This document shows, in pieces, positions 1 through 6,005 of a stretch of 11,534 nt of DNA (position 1 is the first letter of the stretch; each line of letters begins with the position of its first letter). The notes below the pieces were generated by a model that ran no database searches, had not been told where the DNA came from, and was given only the letters and a program-made list of their open reading frames with translations. Source of the DNA: Mariprofundaceae bacterium (GTDB lineage Bacteria > Pseudomonadota > Zetaproteobacteria > Mariprofundales > Mariprofundaceae); contig JALUXN010000183.1 of the NCBI GenBank assembly GCA_027018975.1, positions 1 through 11,534 of the forward strand, read 5' to 3'. A program made the translations under genes and the position numbers.

Positions 1-1738
1 TGGGGTTTTCTTTGCCGGTTTGGTTATCTTCTGATGTGGCAAGGGTGGTGCCATCCGGTGCAATTAAAAAGTAGCCATCATTGACCAGATTGCGCTCCTT
101 CAGCAGTTGCTGAATCACACTGCGCGCATCCTGTAGTGCGTTGCTACCTTGTAGCACCCCGTGCTGTTGATGCAGCGCCAGCAGTTGCGCTGTTACACCG
201 CCCAGCGGGCTGTTTGTGGAGAGATTCGTCAAAATCTTGATATAGTGGTCGCGCCAGCTGACGAGATTGTCATGCGCCATCTGTAGTACCGTCTCCAGAT
301 GGTTGATTGTATCTTGCCGCGCCTCCTGTTCGGCGCTATGCAGTGCGATGCTTGAGCCAATGATCAGTGCGATATCAAAGAGTACGGCAATGGCAATGAG
401 AATCCGCCGGACTTTATGAAAATCGACCCCCTCGTTGCGATTTTTGGAGACCTGATAACGCACCACAATCGAGACCAGCAGCAGGATCAGCAGAATGAAG
501 AGACCTATGCCACTATAGAGCAGCAGGGCGTTTTTTTCCTTCTTACTGAGTAGCTCGTGATGACTGCTGGTTTTCACCATATAGGGCTGGGTGATCGTCA
601 GCAGCTCCTGCTTGGTGATGGCGTCGATCCCTTTGTTGAGGATGTTGATGAGCATCGGCGGTGTGCTGCGCAGCATGGCGAAGTGGGTGCGGGTTTTGTC
701 GCTGTTGCTCTTGTCGATAAATTTGCTCTCGACATTGGTGATGAACTGCTCATTGATACTCATTGCCGCCGGGAAGGTGGCGCCGTAATAGGCCTCGGCC
801 TTGCCGGTTGCCACCCAATTCAGCGCGGTGGCGGTATCTTTGACAATGAGGATGTTGGCACTGGGTGCCGCCTTCTTGATCAATTCGATGGAGCTATACC
901 CCTCCTCCTCGACCACAGAGTGGCCGTTGAGATCCGCCAATGTGCTGAACTCGGCCTCGGGTGTCGCAAATAGCGCCGCGTTGTTAGAGAAGTAGGGTTT
1001 GGAGAGGCGGTAGTGCTTCAGCCGCTCATCGGTGCGGTACATATCAGCAATCAGGTCGATCTGCTGATGTTGGAGCGAATTGAGCGCGGCACTCCAGCTC
1101 GGCTGATAACTGAAACGGAACTTCAGGCCGGTACGCTTGCTGATCAGGTCGATCAATTCGCGGGTCATGCCGACCATCTCGCCGGATGAGTTGACCGATT
1201 GGAACGGTGCCCAATCATAAAAACCGAGGGTGATTTTACCGCGATGATCGGCCACCCAGGCCAGCTCCTGATCAGTGAGACCGATCTTTTTGGCGCGATC
1301 AAAATAGGGTGGCAGGTAGTAAATATCGAGCAGGCCGACCTGTTCGCCATCGTGCGTGATGACATCGGATTTATGCACCATCTGCTTGATCAGTGCGACA
1401 TCATTTTTGATTGGCTGATTGTAATGCAGGATGCCATTCACATTTTGCACCGAGAAGACGATCGAATTATCGATGGGGTCTTTGATGGTCAGCAGGCGCA
1501 GATCCGGCAGGCGCTTGATCAGCGGCGCGAGCTGGGCAGGGAGCCCCTCGGTGTCGATATTGTAGAGCGGCAGTTCGGTCTGCTGCTTAATCAGCTCAAC
1601 AAAGGTGGCAAACTCAATCTCGCCATTGTCAGCGTTGGCAGGCGCTGCGGCGAGTAGTAGGGCGCAGGAGAGCGTCAGTAGTGCGAGCAAGTGGGCAATG
1701 CCGCGACGAATCGATGCACATGGAGTGGGGGTGTTCAA
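1..1738 (-). CDS. Membrane sensor with periplasmic SBP_bac_3-like domain (3' end beyond window)
   Basis: This is 579 codons of a longer protein whose C-terminus lies left of the window. Residues 1-36 are a signal peptide or anchor (RR, hydrophobic run, ending PANA). Residues 40-145 look like a small extracytoplasmic domain of Cache-like type, not firmly recognised. Residues 165-390 form a bacterial type-3 solute-binding domain (LGFYDWAPF near 171, a QQIDLIAD segment near 225). A transmembrane helix spans about 404-427, a second about 444-467, followed by a second periplasmic sensor domain with GYFLIAPDGT at 555-564, a Cache-type pattern. The start must be TTG at 1738, because a TAA of binding protein 1 lies in frame one codon upstream and no ATG in frame precedes the signal peptide. 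The output domain is unseen; a PP2C phosphatase (SiaA role), GGDEF or HD domain are all possible. Last gene of the siaB1 run. Confidence 0.8.
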   Translation of the reverse strand, partial: MNTPTPCASIRRGIAHLLALLTLSCALLLAAAPANADNGEIEFATFVELIKQQTELPLYNIDTEGLPAQLAPLIKRLPDLRLLTIKDPIDNSIVFSVQNVNGILHYNQPIKNDVALIKQMVHKSDVITHDGEQVGLLDIYYLPPYFDRAKKIGLTDQELAWVADHRGKITLGFYDWAPFQSVNSSGEMVGMTRELIDLISKRTGLKFRFSYQPSWSAALNSLQHQQIDLIADMYRTDERLKHYRLSKPYFSNNAALFATPEAEFSTLADLNGHSVVEEEGYSSIELIKKAAPSANILIVKDTATALNWVATGKAEAYYGATFPAAMSINEQFITNVESKFIDKSNSDKTRTHFAMLRSTPPMLINILNKGIDAITKQELLTITQPYMVKTSSHHELLSKKEKNALLLYSGIGLFILLILLLVSIVVRYQVSKNRNEGVDFHKVRRILIAIAVLFDIALIIGSSIALHSAEQEARQDTINHLETVLQMAHDNLVSWRDHYIKILTNLSTNSPLGGVTAQLLALHQQHGVLQGSNALQDARSVIQQLLKERNLVNDGYFLIAPDGTTLATSEDNQTGKENP

Positions 1739-1741
1739 GGC

Positions 1742-2530
1742 TTATTTCAGCTGTTGTGCATATTTATGCTGAATCGCGGCGATCTCGCCACTGGCCTTGA
1801 GAGCATCGAGGGTCTGTTGCCAGCGGCGAATGATGCGATCGTCCGTCTTGTTGCTGAAGGCGATATACATTGCGCTGGTATGGATCACCAGATTATCAAT
1901 CGGCTCGATCTGATCGGCTACACCGGCAAGATGGGCGCGGTAGATGCCGGGTTTGCGGATCACCGCCCAGAGATCGATCTCTTTGCGGATCAGCTTCTGC
2001 ATGTTGTTGACGTAAGAGCCGGTCGGATCGACCACCAGATTGGTAAAGCCCTGACGCCGCAACAGTTGATGCGCCACCGCCTCTTTGGTCACACCGATTC
2101 CACGCAGCTGGCGGGCATCATCCAGCGAATGGATGGCGTAGGGCATGCCGCGCTTCTTGAAAAAGACCACGCGCGCCTGCTGCAACGGGCCAACCCATTT
2201 GAAGAGGTGTTCCCGCTCGGGGGTGCGCATCATACTGAAGAGTGCGGTATTGGGCTTCTTCTCCAAGATTTTGATGCCACGGCTCCACGGGAAGATTTTG
2301 AGCGGCTGGTGTAGCTTCAGCCGTTTCTGAATCAGCTCGACAATCTCCACGCTGCTGCCGACCAGCTTGTCGCCATCCATATACTGAAATGGCGCCAATA
2401 CTTCGGTCATCAGGGTGATCTCGGTGTTGGTCGCGCCCTCTGCTGCTTGCGTGGTTGCGGCAGGCAGTGTCAGCGCGGCGATCAACAGCGCGCGCTGTAG
2501 CAGTTTGCGGGGGTGGGATAGGCCTTTCAT
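1742..2530 (-). CDS. Periplasmic substrate-binding protein 1 (SBP_bac_3 / PBPb family)
   Basis: A 262-residue secreted protein: signal peptide about 1-29 (LLIAALTLPAATTQA), then one type-3 solute-binding domain from about 36 to 258. It shares with binding proteins 2 and 3 a W[SA]RG motif (here 82-85) and an RT.ERE motif (102-107), and with binding protein 2 the segment ADQIEPIDNLV. The family binds amino-acid-like or other small solutes in the periplasm, for ABC import or for presentation to membrane sensors. No ABC permease or ATPase is nearby; the gene sits 3 bases after the HD-GYP gene and one codon before the membrane sensor, so a sensory role is the better guess. No clear Shine-Dalgarno precedes its ATG, which suggests translational coupling to the HD-GYP gene. 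The ligand cannot be read from the sequence. Confidence 0.88.
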   Translation of the reverse strand: MKGLSHPRKLLQRALLIAALTLPAATTQAAEGATNTEITLMTEVLAPFQYMDGDKLVGSSVEIVELIQKRLKLHQPLKIFPWSRGIKILEKKPNTALFSMMRTPEREHLFKWVGPLQQARVVFFKKRGMPYAIHSLDDARQLRGIGVTKEAVAHQLLRRQGFTNLVVDPTGSYVNNMQKLIRKEIDLWAVIRKPGIYRAHLAGVADQIEPIDNLVIHTSAMYIAFSNKTDDRIIRRWQQTLDALKASGEIAAIQHKYAQQLK

Positions 2531-2533
2531 GAC

Positions 2534-3934
2534 TTATGAGAGGTATTGATCGATATCGACCTCATCGATCTGCTCCGGTTTGAGATAAGCTTCAGCGTAC
2601 TGCTTATAGACGCCGGACTTGAGGAAGAGCTCGAAAATATCCCGGTCGAGATGCTGATCTTTGACCATGAAGCTCATGATTTTGATACTCATGGAGAGGG
2701 TCTTGGCATCTTTATAGGGGCGGTCGGCCGCGGTTAGTGCTTCGAAGACATCGGCAATCGCCATGATGCGTGAGGGGATGGGCATATCATCTTTGGTCAG
2801 CTGGCGCGGGTAGCCTGTGCCGATCATCGTCTCATGATGCGCGCCGGCATAGAGCGGCACATTCTTCAGATGATCGGGGAATGGCAACTGCTCCAGCATC
2901 TTGATGGTCATCACCATATGTTCGTTGATCTTGAAGCGCTCCTCATAGGTGAGCGTGCCTTTGGCGATGGTGAGATTGAAGATCTCGCCACGATTATAGA
3001 GGGCATCGGGCACCGGCATCTTGAAGCCCATGCGCTCATACTCGTCATAATCGAAGTGCTCGCGCGGGATGATGTGGCGCGGCTTGTCGGCCAGCAGCGT
3101 TTCACGCGCGGGTGTCTCCGCCGCTTCATCGCCGATCAGGCGCAGCTCTTCAGAGGAGAGACCGAGGCGGTCATCGAAATAGCGTGTCCACTCCCGCTTG
3201 CCGATGTCACGCACGCGCTGCTGGTCTTCATCGCGCATGAATTCGCCGCCCACATTGGCCTTGGCGATAAAGGCGAACTCCTCCTGCAGCTTGGCATGCT
3301 CCTCAGCCAGCCACTGCTCGACGCTCGCCTTCTCCTCGCCGGCGATGATGCGTTGCAGCGATTCGATGGTCAGGTCACGATGGATGATCTCGAAACGGTT
3401 GCGAATCTCATGGATGCGGTTGTAGATCGTCTCCAGCTTGGTGGCTTTATCGACCACATACTCCGGCGTGACCACTTTACCGCAATCGTGCAGCCAGGCC
3501 GCGATATTGAGTTCGTGGGCATCGCGTTCGCTGAGTTGAAAGTCCTCGAAAATGCCTTCGCCCGATTCACTGGCCGCCTTGCCCAGCATATTGGCCAGAA
3601 TCGGCACACGGTTGCAGTGGCCGCCGGTATATTTGGATTTGGCATCGATGGCGCCGGCGATCAGCTCGATGAAGGAGTCGAGCAGCTTCTTCTGCGCTTC
3701 CTGCAGTCCTTGAACTTCAATCAGTCGCTGCTGGAGCTCATCGTACTCTTTGCGCTGGCGCTTGTCGGAGCGCGCCATGATGCGCTCCTGCCGTTTAATA
3801 TCCTTGATAATCTTATCGGCAGTGCCGGAGAAGTTCTCCTTCAGGCGCTCCAGCTCGTTGACCAGCGGGTTCTCATGCTGCTGGGTGTCACTCTCGGCGC
3901 GTCTGCGTCGTGTCCTGCGCGGCTGCTCGCTCAT
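2534..3934 (-). CDS. Soluble HD-GYP-type c-di-GMP phosphodiesterase with N-terminal coiled coil
   Basis: A 466-residue cytoplasmic protein without membrane segments. Residues 1-20 are basic (RRTRRRRAE); 25-95 are a charged heptad-like helix (KRQERIMARSDKRQRKEYDELQ part), probably a coiled coil. The HD-GYP core follows: H106, H149-D150 (WLHDCGK), H339, H366-H367, GTGYP at 372-376 and D395 (AIADVFEALTAADRPYK region), so the expected metal ligands are present. HD-GYP proteins hydrolyse c-di-GMP to pGpG or GMP. About 160 residues (roughly 165-325) separate the HD motif from the segment equivalent to the usual 'KPG.LT.EE' stretch (here AKGTLTYEE), an insert also seen, from memory, in a subfamily of large sensor phosphohydrolases. 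The start ATG lies 3 bases after the siaC stop. Position after siaC corresponds to siaD in Pseudomonas, so this may be the SiaC target; that is inference. Confidence 0.88.
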   Translation of the reverse strand: MSEQPRRTRRRRAESDTQQHENPLVNELERLKENFSGTADKIIKDIKRQERIMARSDKRQRKEYDELQQRLIEVQGLQEAQKKLLDSFIELIAGAIDAKSKYTGGHCNRVPILANMLGKAASESGEGIFEDFQLSERDAHELNIAAWLHDCGKVVTPEYVVDKATKLETIYNRIHEIRNRFEIIHRDLTIESLQRIIAGEEKASVEQWLAEEHAKLQEEFAFIAKANVGGEFMRDEDQQRVRDIGKREWTRYFDDRLGLSSEELRLIGDEAAETPARETLLADKPRHIIPREHFDYDEYERMGFKMPVPDALYNRGEIFNLTIAKGTLTYEERFKINEHMVMTIKMLEQLPFPDHLKNVPLYAGAHHETMIGTGYPRQLTKDDMPIPSRIMAIADVFEALTAADRPYKDAKTLSMSIKIMSFMVKDQHLDRDIFELFLKSGVYKQYAEAYLKPEQIDEVDIDQYLS

Positions 3935-3937
3935 CGA

Positions 3938-4321
3938 TTACTCTTCTTCTTTGGTAACAAGATTAATGGTCAGATCTTCAAAATCTTCGATGAAGTCTTC
4001 ACCGGCCTCTTCAGCCGACTCATTCTCCTCGTCGTAGATCCAGTTGATGGTGATCTCGGTGGTATCGTTGTTTTCATCGAGAATATCGAAGAGATCAAAA
4101 AAGAGCTTGGAACTGCTGGAGTTGAAGTAGATCAGTTCAACATTCACAGTCAGCTCGGGGATATCATCCTGCTCAAAAAAATTATTGAGCCACTCCATGA
4201 CCGGCTTGTAAAATTCAAAAGTATTTTCAGGATAAGATTTGCCGACAATCGAGACGGTGCCGGCTGGATCCATGTGGATTTCTGGTGTGTACTGAGTGGC
4301 TTCTAATGTCAGTGTTTCCAT
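3938..4321 (-). CDS. siaC: SiaC-like regulatory phosphoprotein (DUF1987)
   Basis: A 127-residue acidic cytoplasmic protein, close to the usual length of the DUF1987/SiaC family. Recognisable features are an early ATQYTPEIH segment, GKSYPENTFEFYKPV at 27-41 and YFNSSSSK at 65-72 followed by FFDLFDIL, then an Asp/Glu-rich tail ending in KEEE. In Pseudomonas aeruginosa SiaC is phosphorylated by the kinase SiaB on Thr68 and dephosphorylated by SiaA, and the unphosphorylated form activates SiaD. Position 68 here is Ser in the equivalent NSSS run. The ATG has AGGGGA about ten bases upstream. The gene follows siaB1 by 71 bases and precedes the HD-GYP gene by 3 bases, so the three are probably co-transcribed. 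Family assignment is from remembered motifs; the partner assignments are inference. Confidence 0.85.
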   Translation of the reverse strand: METLTLEATQYTPEIHMDPAGTVSIVGKSYPENTFEFYKPVMEWLNNFFEQDDIPELTVNVELIYFNSSSSKLFFDLFDILDENNDTTEITINWIYDEENESAEEAGEDFIEDFEDLTINLVTKEEE

Positions 4322-4392
4322 AGCGTATGATTCCCCTTTCTGTGTTCAAATAGATATGTGAAAATTGTGAATAGTCGAGAGTGTTGTCGTGG

Positions 4393-4962
4393 TCATTTTC
4401 TTTTGCGTCGTGTGATGGTGGCTTTGAAGCGAAAGAAGGATTTGCCATCACTCAGCGGGACAAAGGAGTGATCAATAGACTCGCATCGCTTGGCAATCTC
4501 GAAGAACCCCAAGCCGCCCCCTTTGTCGTGAGTGTCCTTACCGCTGCGGCGCAGTTCCCGGTATTTTTTCTTGATGCCGGCTTGATCAAGTGTGGCGATC
4601 AGGTCGAGCTTTTCGGAGATCTTGCTTTGATCTTGATCAGCGACGATGTTTTGACTGTAGATGGCGTAGCCCTCTTCATCATCATTTTCACTATACAGGC
4701 GCTGAACGACGATGACACCCTCATTTTTATTCTCATCCTCCAAGCTGCGTGCCTTGGCGTAGTTGAGGATGTTTTGCGAGAGTTCGATGAAAATGGTCAA
4801 CACGTTGGTGGCTGCAGACATGCCGAGGTTTGAGTCCTCGATATCCTTCTCCAGACCCTCCGCCAAGCCGGCAATGAGTGCCTGTGTCATCCACTTGCCA
4901 TAGACAACGAACACCACCCTGTCTTCGGTGATGATATGTTCTAACTCTTCAAAATCGATCAA
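4393..4962 (-). CDS. siaB: SiaB-family protein kinase 1 (DUF6272, GHKL-like ATPase fold)
   Basis: A 189-residue cytoplasmic protein with a GHKL-like nucleotide-binding pattern: an N-box-like helix ELSQNILNYAK around residues 60-70 and a glycine-rich DKGGGLGFFEIAKR around 146-159. SiaB-family proteins phosphorylate the small DUF1987 protein SiaC, which is encoded immediately downstream. The start is TTG at 4962, preceded one base away by the strong Shine-Dalgarno run GGGAGGGGAG; the paralogue at 9514-10077 begins in the same way, and the two proteins align from this residue (M-[IL]-x-F-x-x-LEHI). About three quarters of residues are identical between the two paralogues, with a 3-residue length difference near residue 95. 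This gene heads the signalling run siaB1-siaC-HD-GYP-binding protein 1-sensor. Confidence 0.87.
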   Translation of the reverse strand: MIDFEELEHIITEDRVVFVVYGKWMTQALIAGLAEGLEKDIEDSNLGMSAATNVLTIFIELSQNILNYAKARSLEDENKNEGVIVVQRLYSENDDEEGYAIYSQNIVADQDQSKISEKLDLIATLDQAGIKKKYRELRRSGKDTHDKGGGLGFFEIAKRCESIDHSFVPLSDGKSFFRFKATITRRKRK

Positions 4963-4963
4963 G

Positions 4964-4973
4964 CTCCCCTCCC
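4964..4973 (-). promoter_or_regulatory. Shine-Dalgarno fixing the TTG start of siaB1
   Basis: The minus strand reads GGGAGGGGAG, one base before TTG (4962-4960). The same ten bases and the same start codon occur before siaB2, which supports this start for both genes. Confidence 0.8.
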
Positions 4974-4989
4974 TGTTGTGCGTAGATGA

Positions 4990-5005
4990 TGATCAAGGTT
5001 GATCA
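4990..5005. promoter_or_regulatory. Perfect inverted repeat in the siaB1 leader (possible operator)
   Basis: TGATCAA-GG-TTGATCA is a perfect 7-bp inverted repeat with a 2-base centre, lying between the predicted siaB1 promoter (5017-5044) and the siaB1 ribosome binding site. It could be a repressor operator. The half-sites point the wrong way for an FNR box. No regulator is identified. Confidence 0.35.
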
Positions 5006-5016
5006 ATAGGTGCGTC

Positions 5017-5044
5017 TTTCTAGCAAATGGCGCAGTAAATTCAA
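5017..5044 (-). promoter_or_regulatory. Possible sigma-70-type promoter for siaB1
   Basis: On the minus strand TTGAAT (5044-5039) is followed after 16 bases by TAGAAA (5022-5017) with a TGC just before it, an extended -10 pattern. The match is moderate. It lies between the MITE and siaB1, so siaB1 could be transcribed independently of the genes upstream of the insertion. Confidence 0.3.
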
Positions 5045-5072
5045 CACTGTCTGCTCATGCATGGCTCGGTAT

Positions 5073-5230
5073 GATCAATGGTAACTATTCAGCTCATCCC
5101 ACGGTTTGCTCGCTAGCTGCGTTGAACATGCTCATGTGCAATAGCACACTGCGCGTGTTCGCCTTGCTATCGAACAAACCATGGGCGATCTGAACAGTTT
5201 CAGCCTGCATCTGAATAGTTACGATCAATG
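5073..5230. mobile_element. 142-bp IS66-type MITE with 8-bp target site duplication
   Basis: The element occupies 5081-5222. Its ends are a perfect 12-bp inverted repeat: GTAACTATTCAG at 5081-5092 and CTGAATAGTTAC at 5211-5222. Both flanks carry the same 8 bases, GATCAATG (5073-5080 and 5223-5230). GTAA ends and 8-bp duplications are typical of the IS66 family. There is no coding capacity, so this is a MITE mobilised in trans. Inside are further inverted arms (5098-5112 against 5171-5185, 13 of 15 paired) and a central hairpin TGTGC-AATA-GCACA (5135-5148), so the whole element can fold back. The right end carries a degenerate second copy of the end motif (CTGAACAGTTTC, 5190-5201). The insertion lies exactly at the stop of binding protein 2, and the duplication preserves that gene's CAT-TGA. 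Confidence 0.92.
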
Positions 5231-5974
5231 CAGATATTTAGCCACAATTTTATCGATCGCGCCGGATGCCCGAATTTGATCCAGCGCCTGCTGCCAGGCA
5301 TGGATCGTCTTGTCATCTGTGGTTTTACTGAAGGCGATATAGAGATCGCCGCTGAAGAGCACCAGATTGTCGATTGGCTCGATTTGATCGGCAAGGTGCA
5401 TCTGCTTGGCGCTAAAGAGACCGGCAGTGCGCAGGCTCGGCCAGAGATCGATGCGCCCCTTGGCCAGCTTGCGGATGTTTTTATCATCACTGCCGGATTT
5501 GATAATGTCGAGGTTGGTAAAACCATGGCTACGCAAGAACTCGTGATTGGCAACATCCTTGATCACGCCGATGCGGTTGACCTTCTTGGCGTCATCGAGC
5601 GAGTGAATGGTCAGCGGTACGCCCTTTTTCTTGAAGAAAACCAGCTGGATCTTGTGCAACGGGCCGACCCATTTGTACTTCGGCTCGCGCTCCGGTGTCC
5701 GTACCATAGAGAAGAGCGCGGTGTTGGGTTTGTGCTGCAGAATCTTCAGGCCACGGCTCCACGGGAACATCTTGACCTTATCGGGGCGATTGAGCTTCTG
5801 TTCGATCAAGCGGACAATATCGATGGAGATGCCGGTCAGCTGATCTCCCTGCTTCATCTGAAAGGGAGGAAAATCCTCCGTCATCAGATTTACATCGCCG
5901 CCGCTCGCCGCCGCTATACAGGCAGAAGTCGGCAGCCACAGGGCGAGTATCACCAATCCGAATATTCTTTTCAT
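5225..5974 (-). CDS. Periplasmic substrate-binding protein 2 (SBP_bac_3 / PBPb family)
   Basis: A 249-residue secreted solute-binding protein. The signal peptide covers about residues 1-23; a cysteine at 19 (TSAC) is not a convincing lipobox, so cleavage after CIAA is more likely. The mature domain carries MTEDFPPF at 31-38, PWSRG at 71-75 and RTPERE at 92-97, and ends in KYLH. It is closely related to binding protein 1 (shared ADQIEPIDNLV, FPWSRG, KPNTALFSM segments). A strong Shine-Dalgarno GGAGGGAG lies upstream of the ATG. It follows barrel 1 by 31 bases and is probably co-transcribed with it, so the barrel may supply its ligand. The last codon, His, and the TGA stop lie inside the 8-bp duplication made by the MITE, so the reading frame was not changed by the insertion. 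No transporter genes are adjacent. Confidence 0.88.
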   Translation of the reverse strand: MKRIFGLVILALWLPTSACIAAASGGDVNLMTEDFPPFQMKQGDQLTGISIDIVRLIEQKLNRPDKVKMFPWSRGLKILQHKPNTALFSMVRTPEREPKYKWVGPLHKIQLVFFKKKGVPLTIHSLDDAKKVNRIGVIKDVANHEFLRSHGFTNLDIIKSGSDDKNIRKLAKGRIDLWPSLRTAGLFSAKQMHLADQIEPIDNLVLFSGDLYIAFSKTTDDKTIHAWQQALDQIRASGAIDKIVAKYLH

Positions 5975-6005
5975 GCAGCACTCCCTCCGCTAAAAAATGT
6001 TCGTG

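Noticed and set aside
2834..4306. Long open frame (490 codons) on the plus strand opposite the HD-GYP and siaC genes
   Set aside because: The minus strand here encodes proteins with clear family motifs; the plus-strand frame has no recognisable domain and follows from codon bias. The same holds for the plus-strand frames at 1691-2314 and 5228-6049.
4990..5006. FNR or CRP site in the siaB1 leader
   Set aside because: FNR needs TTGAT-N4-ATCAA; here the half-sites are in the opposite order (ATCAA-GG-TTGAT), and the adjacent TTGATCAA has no spacer.
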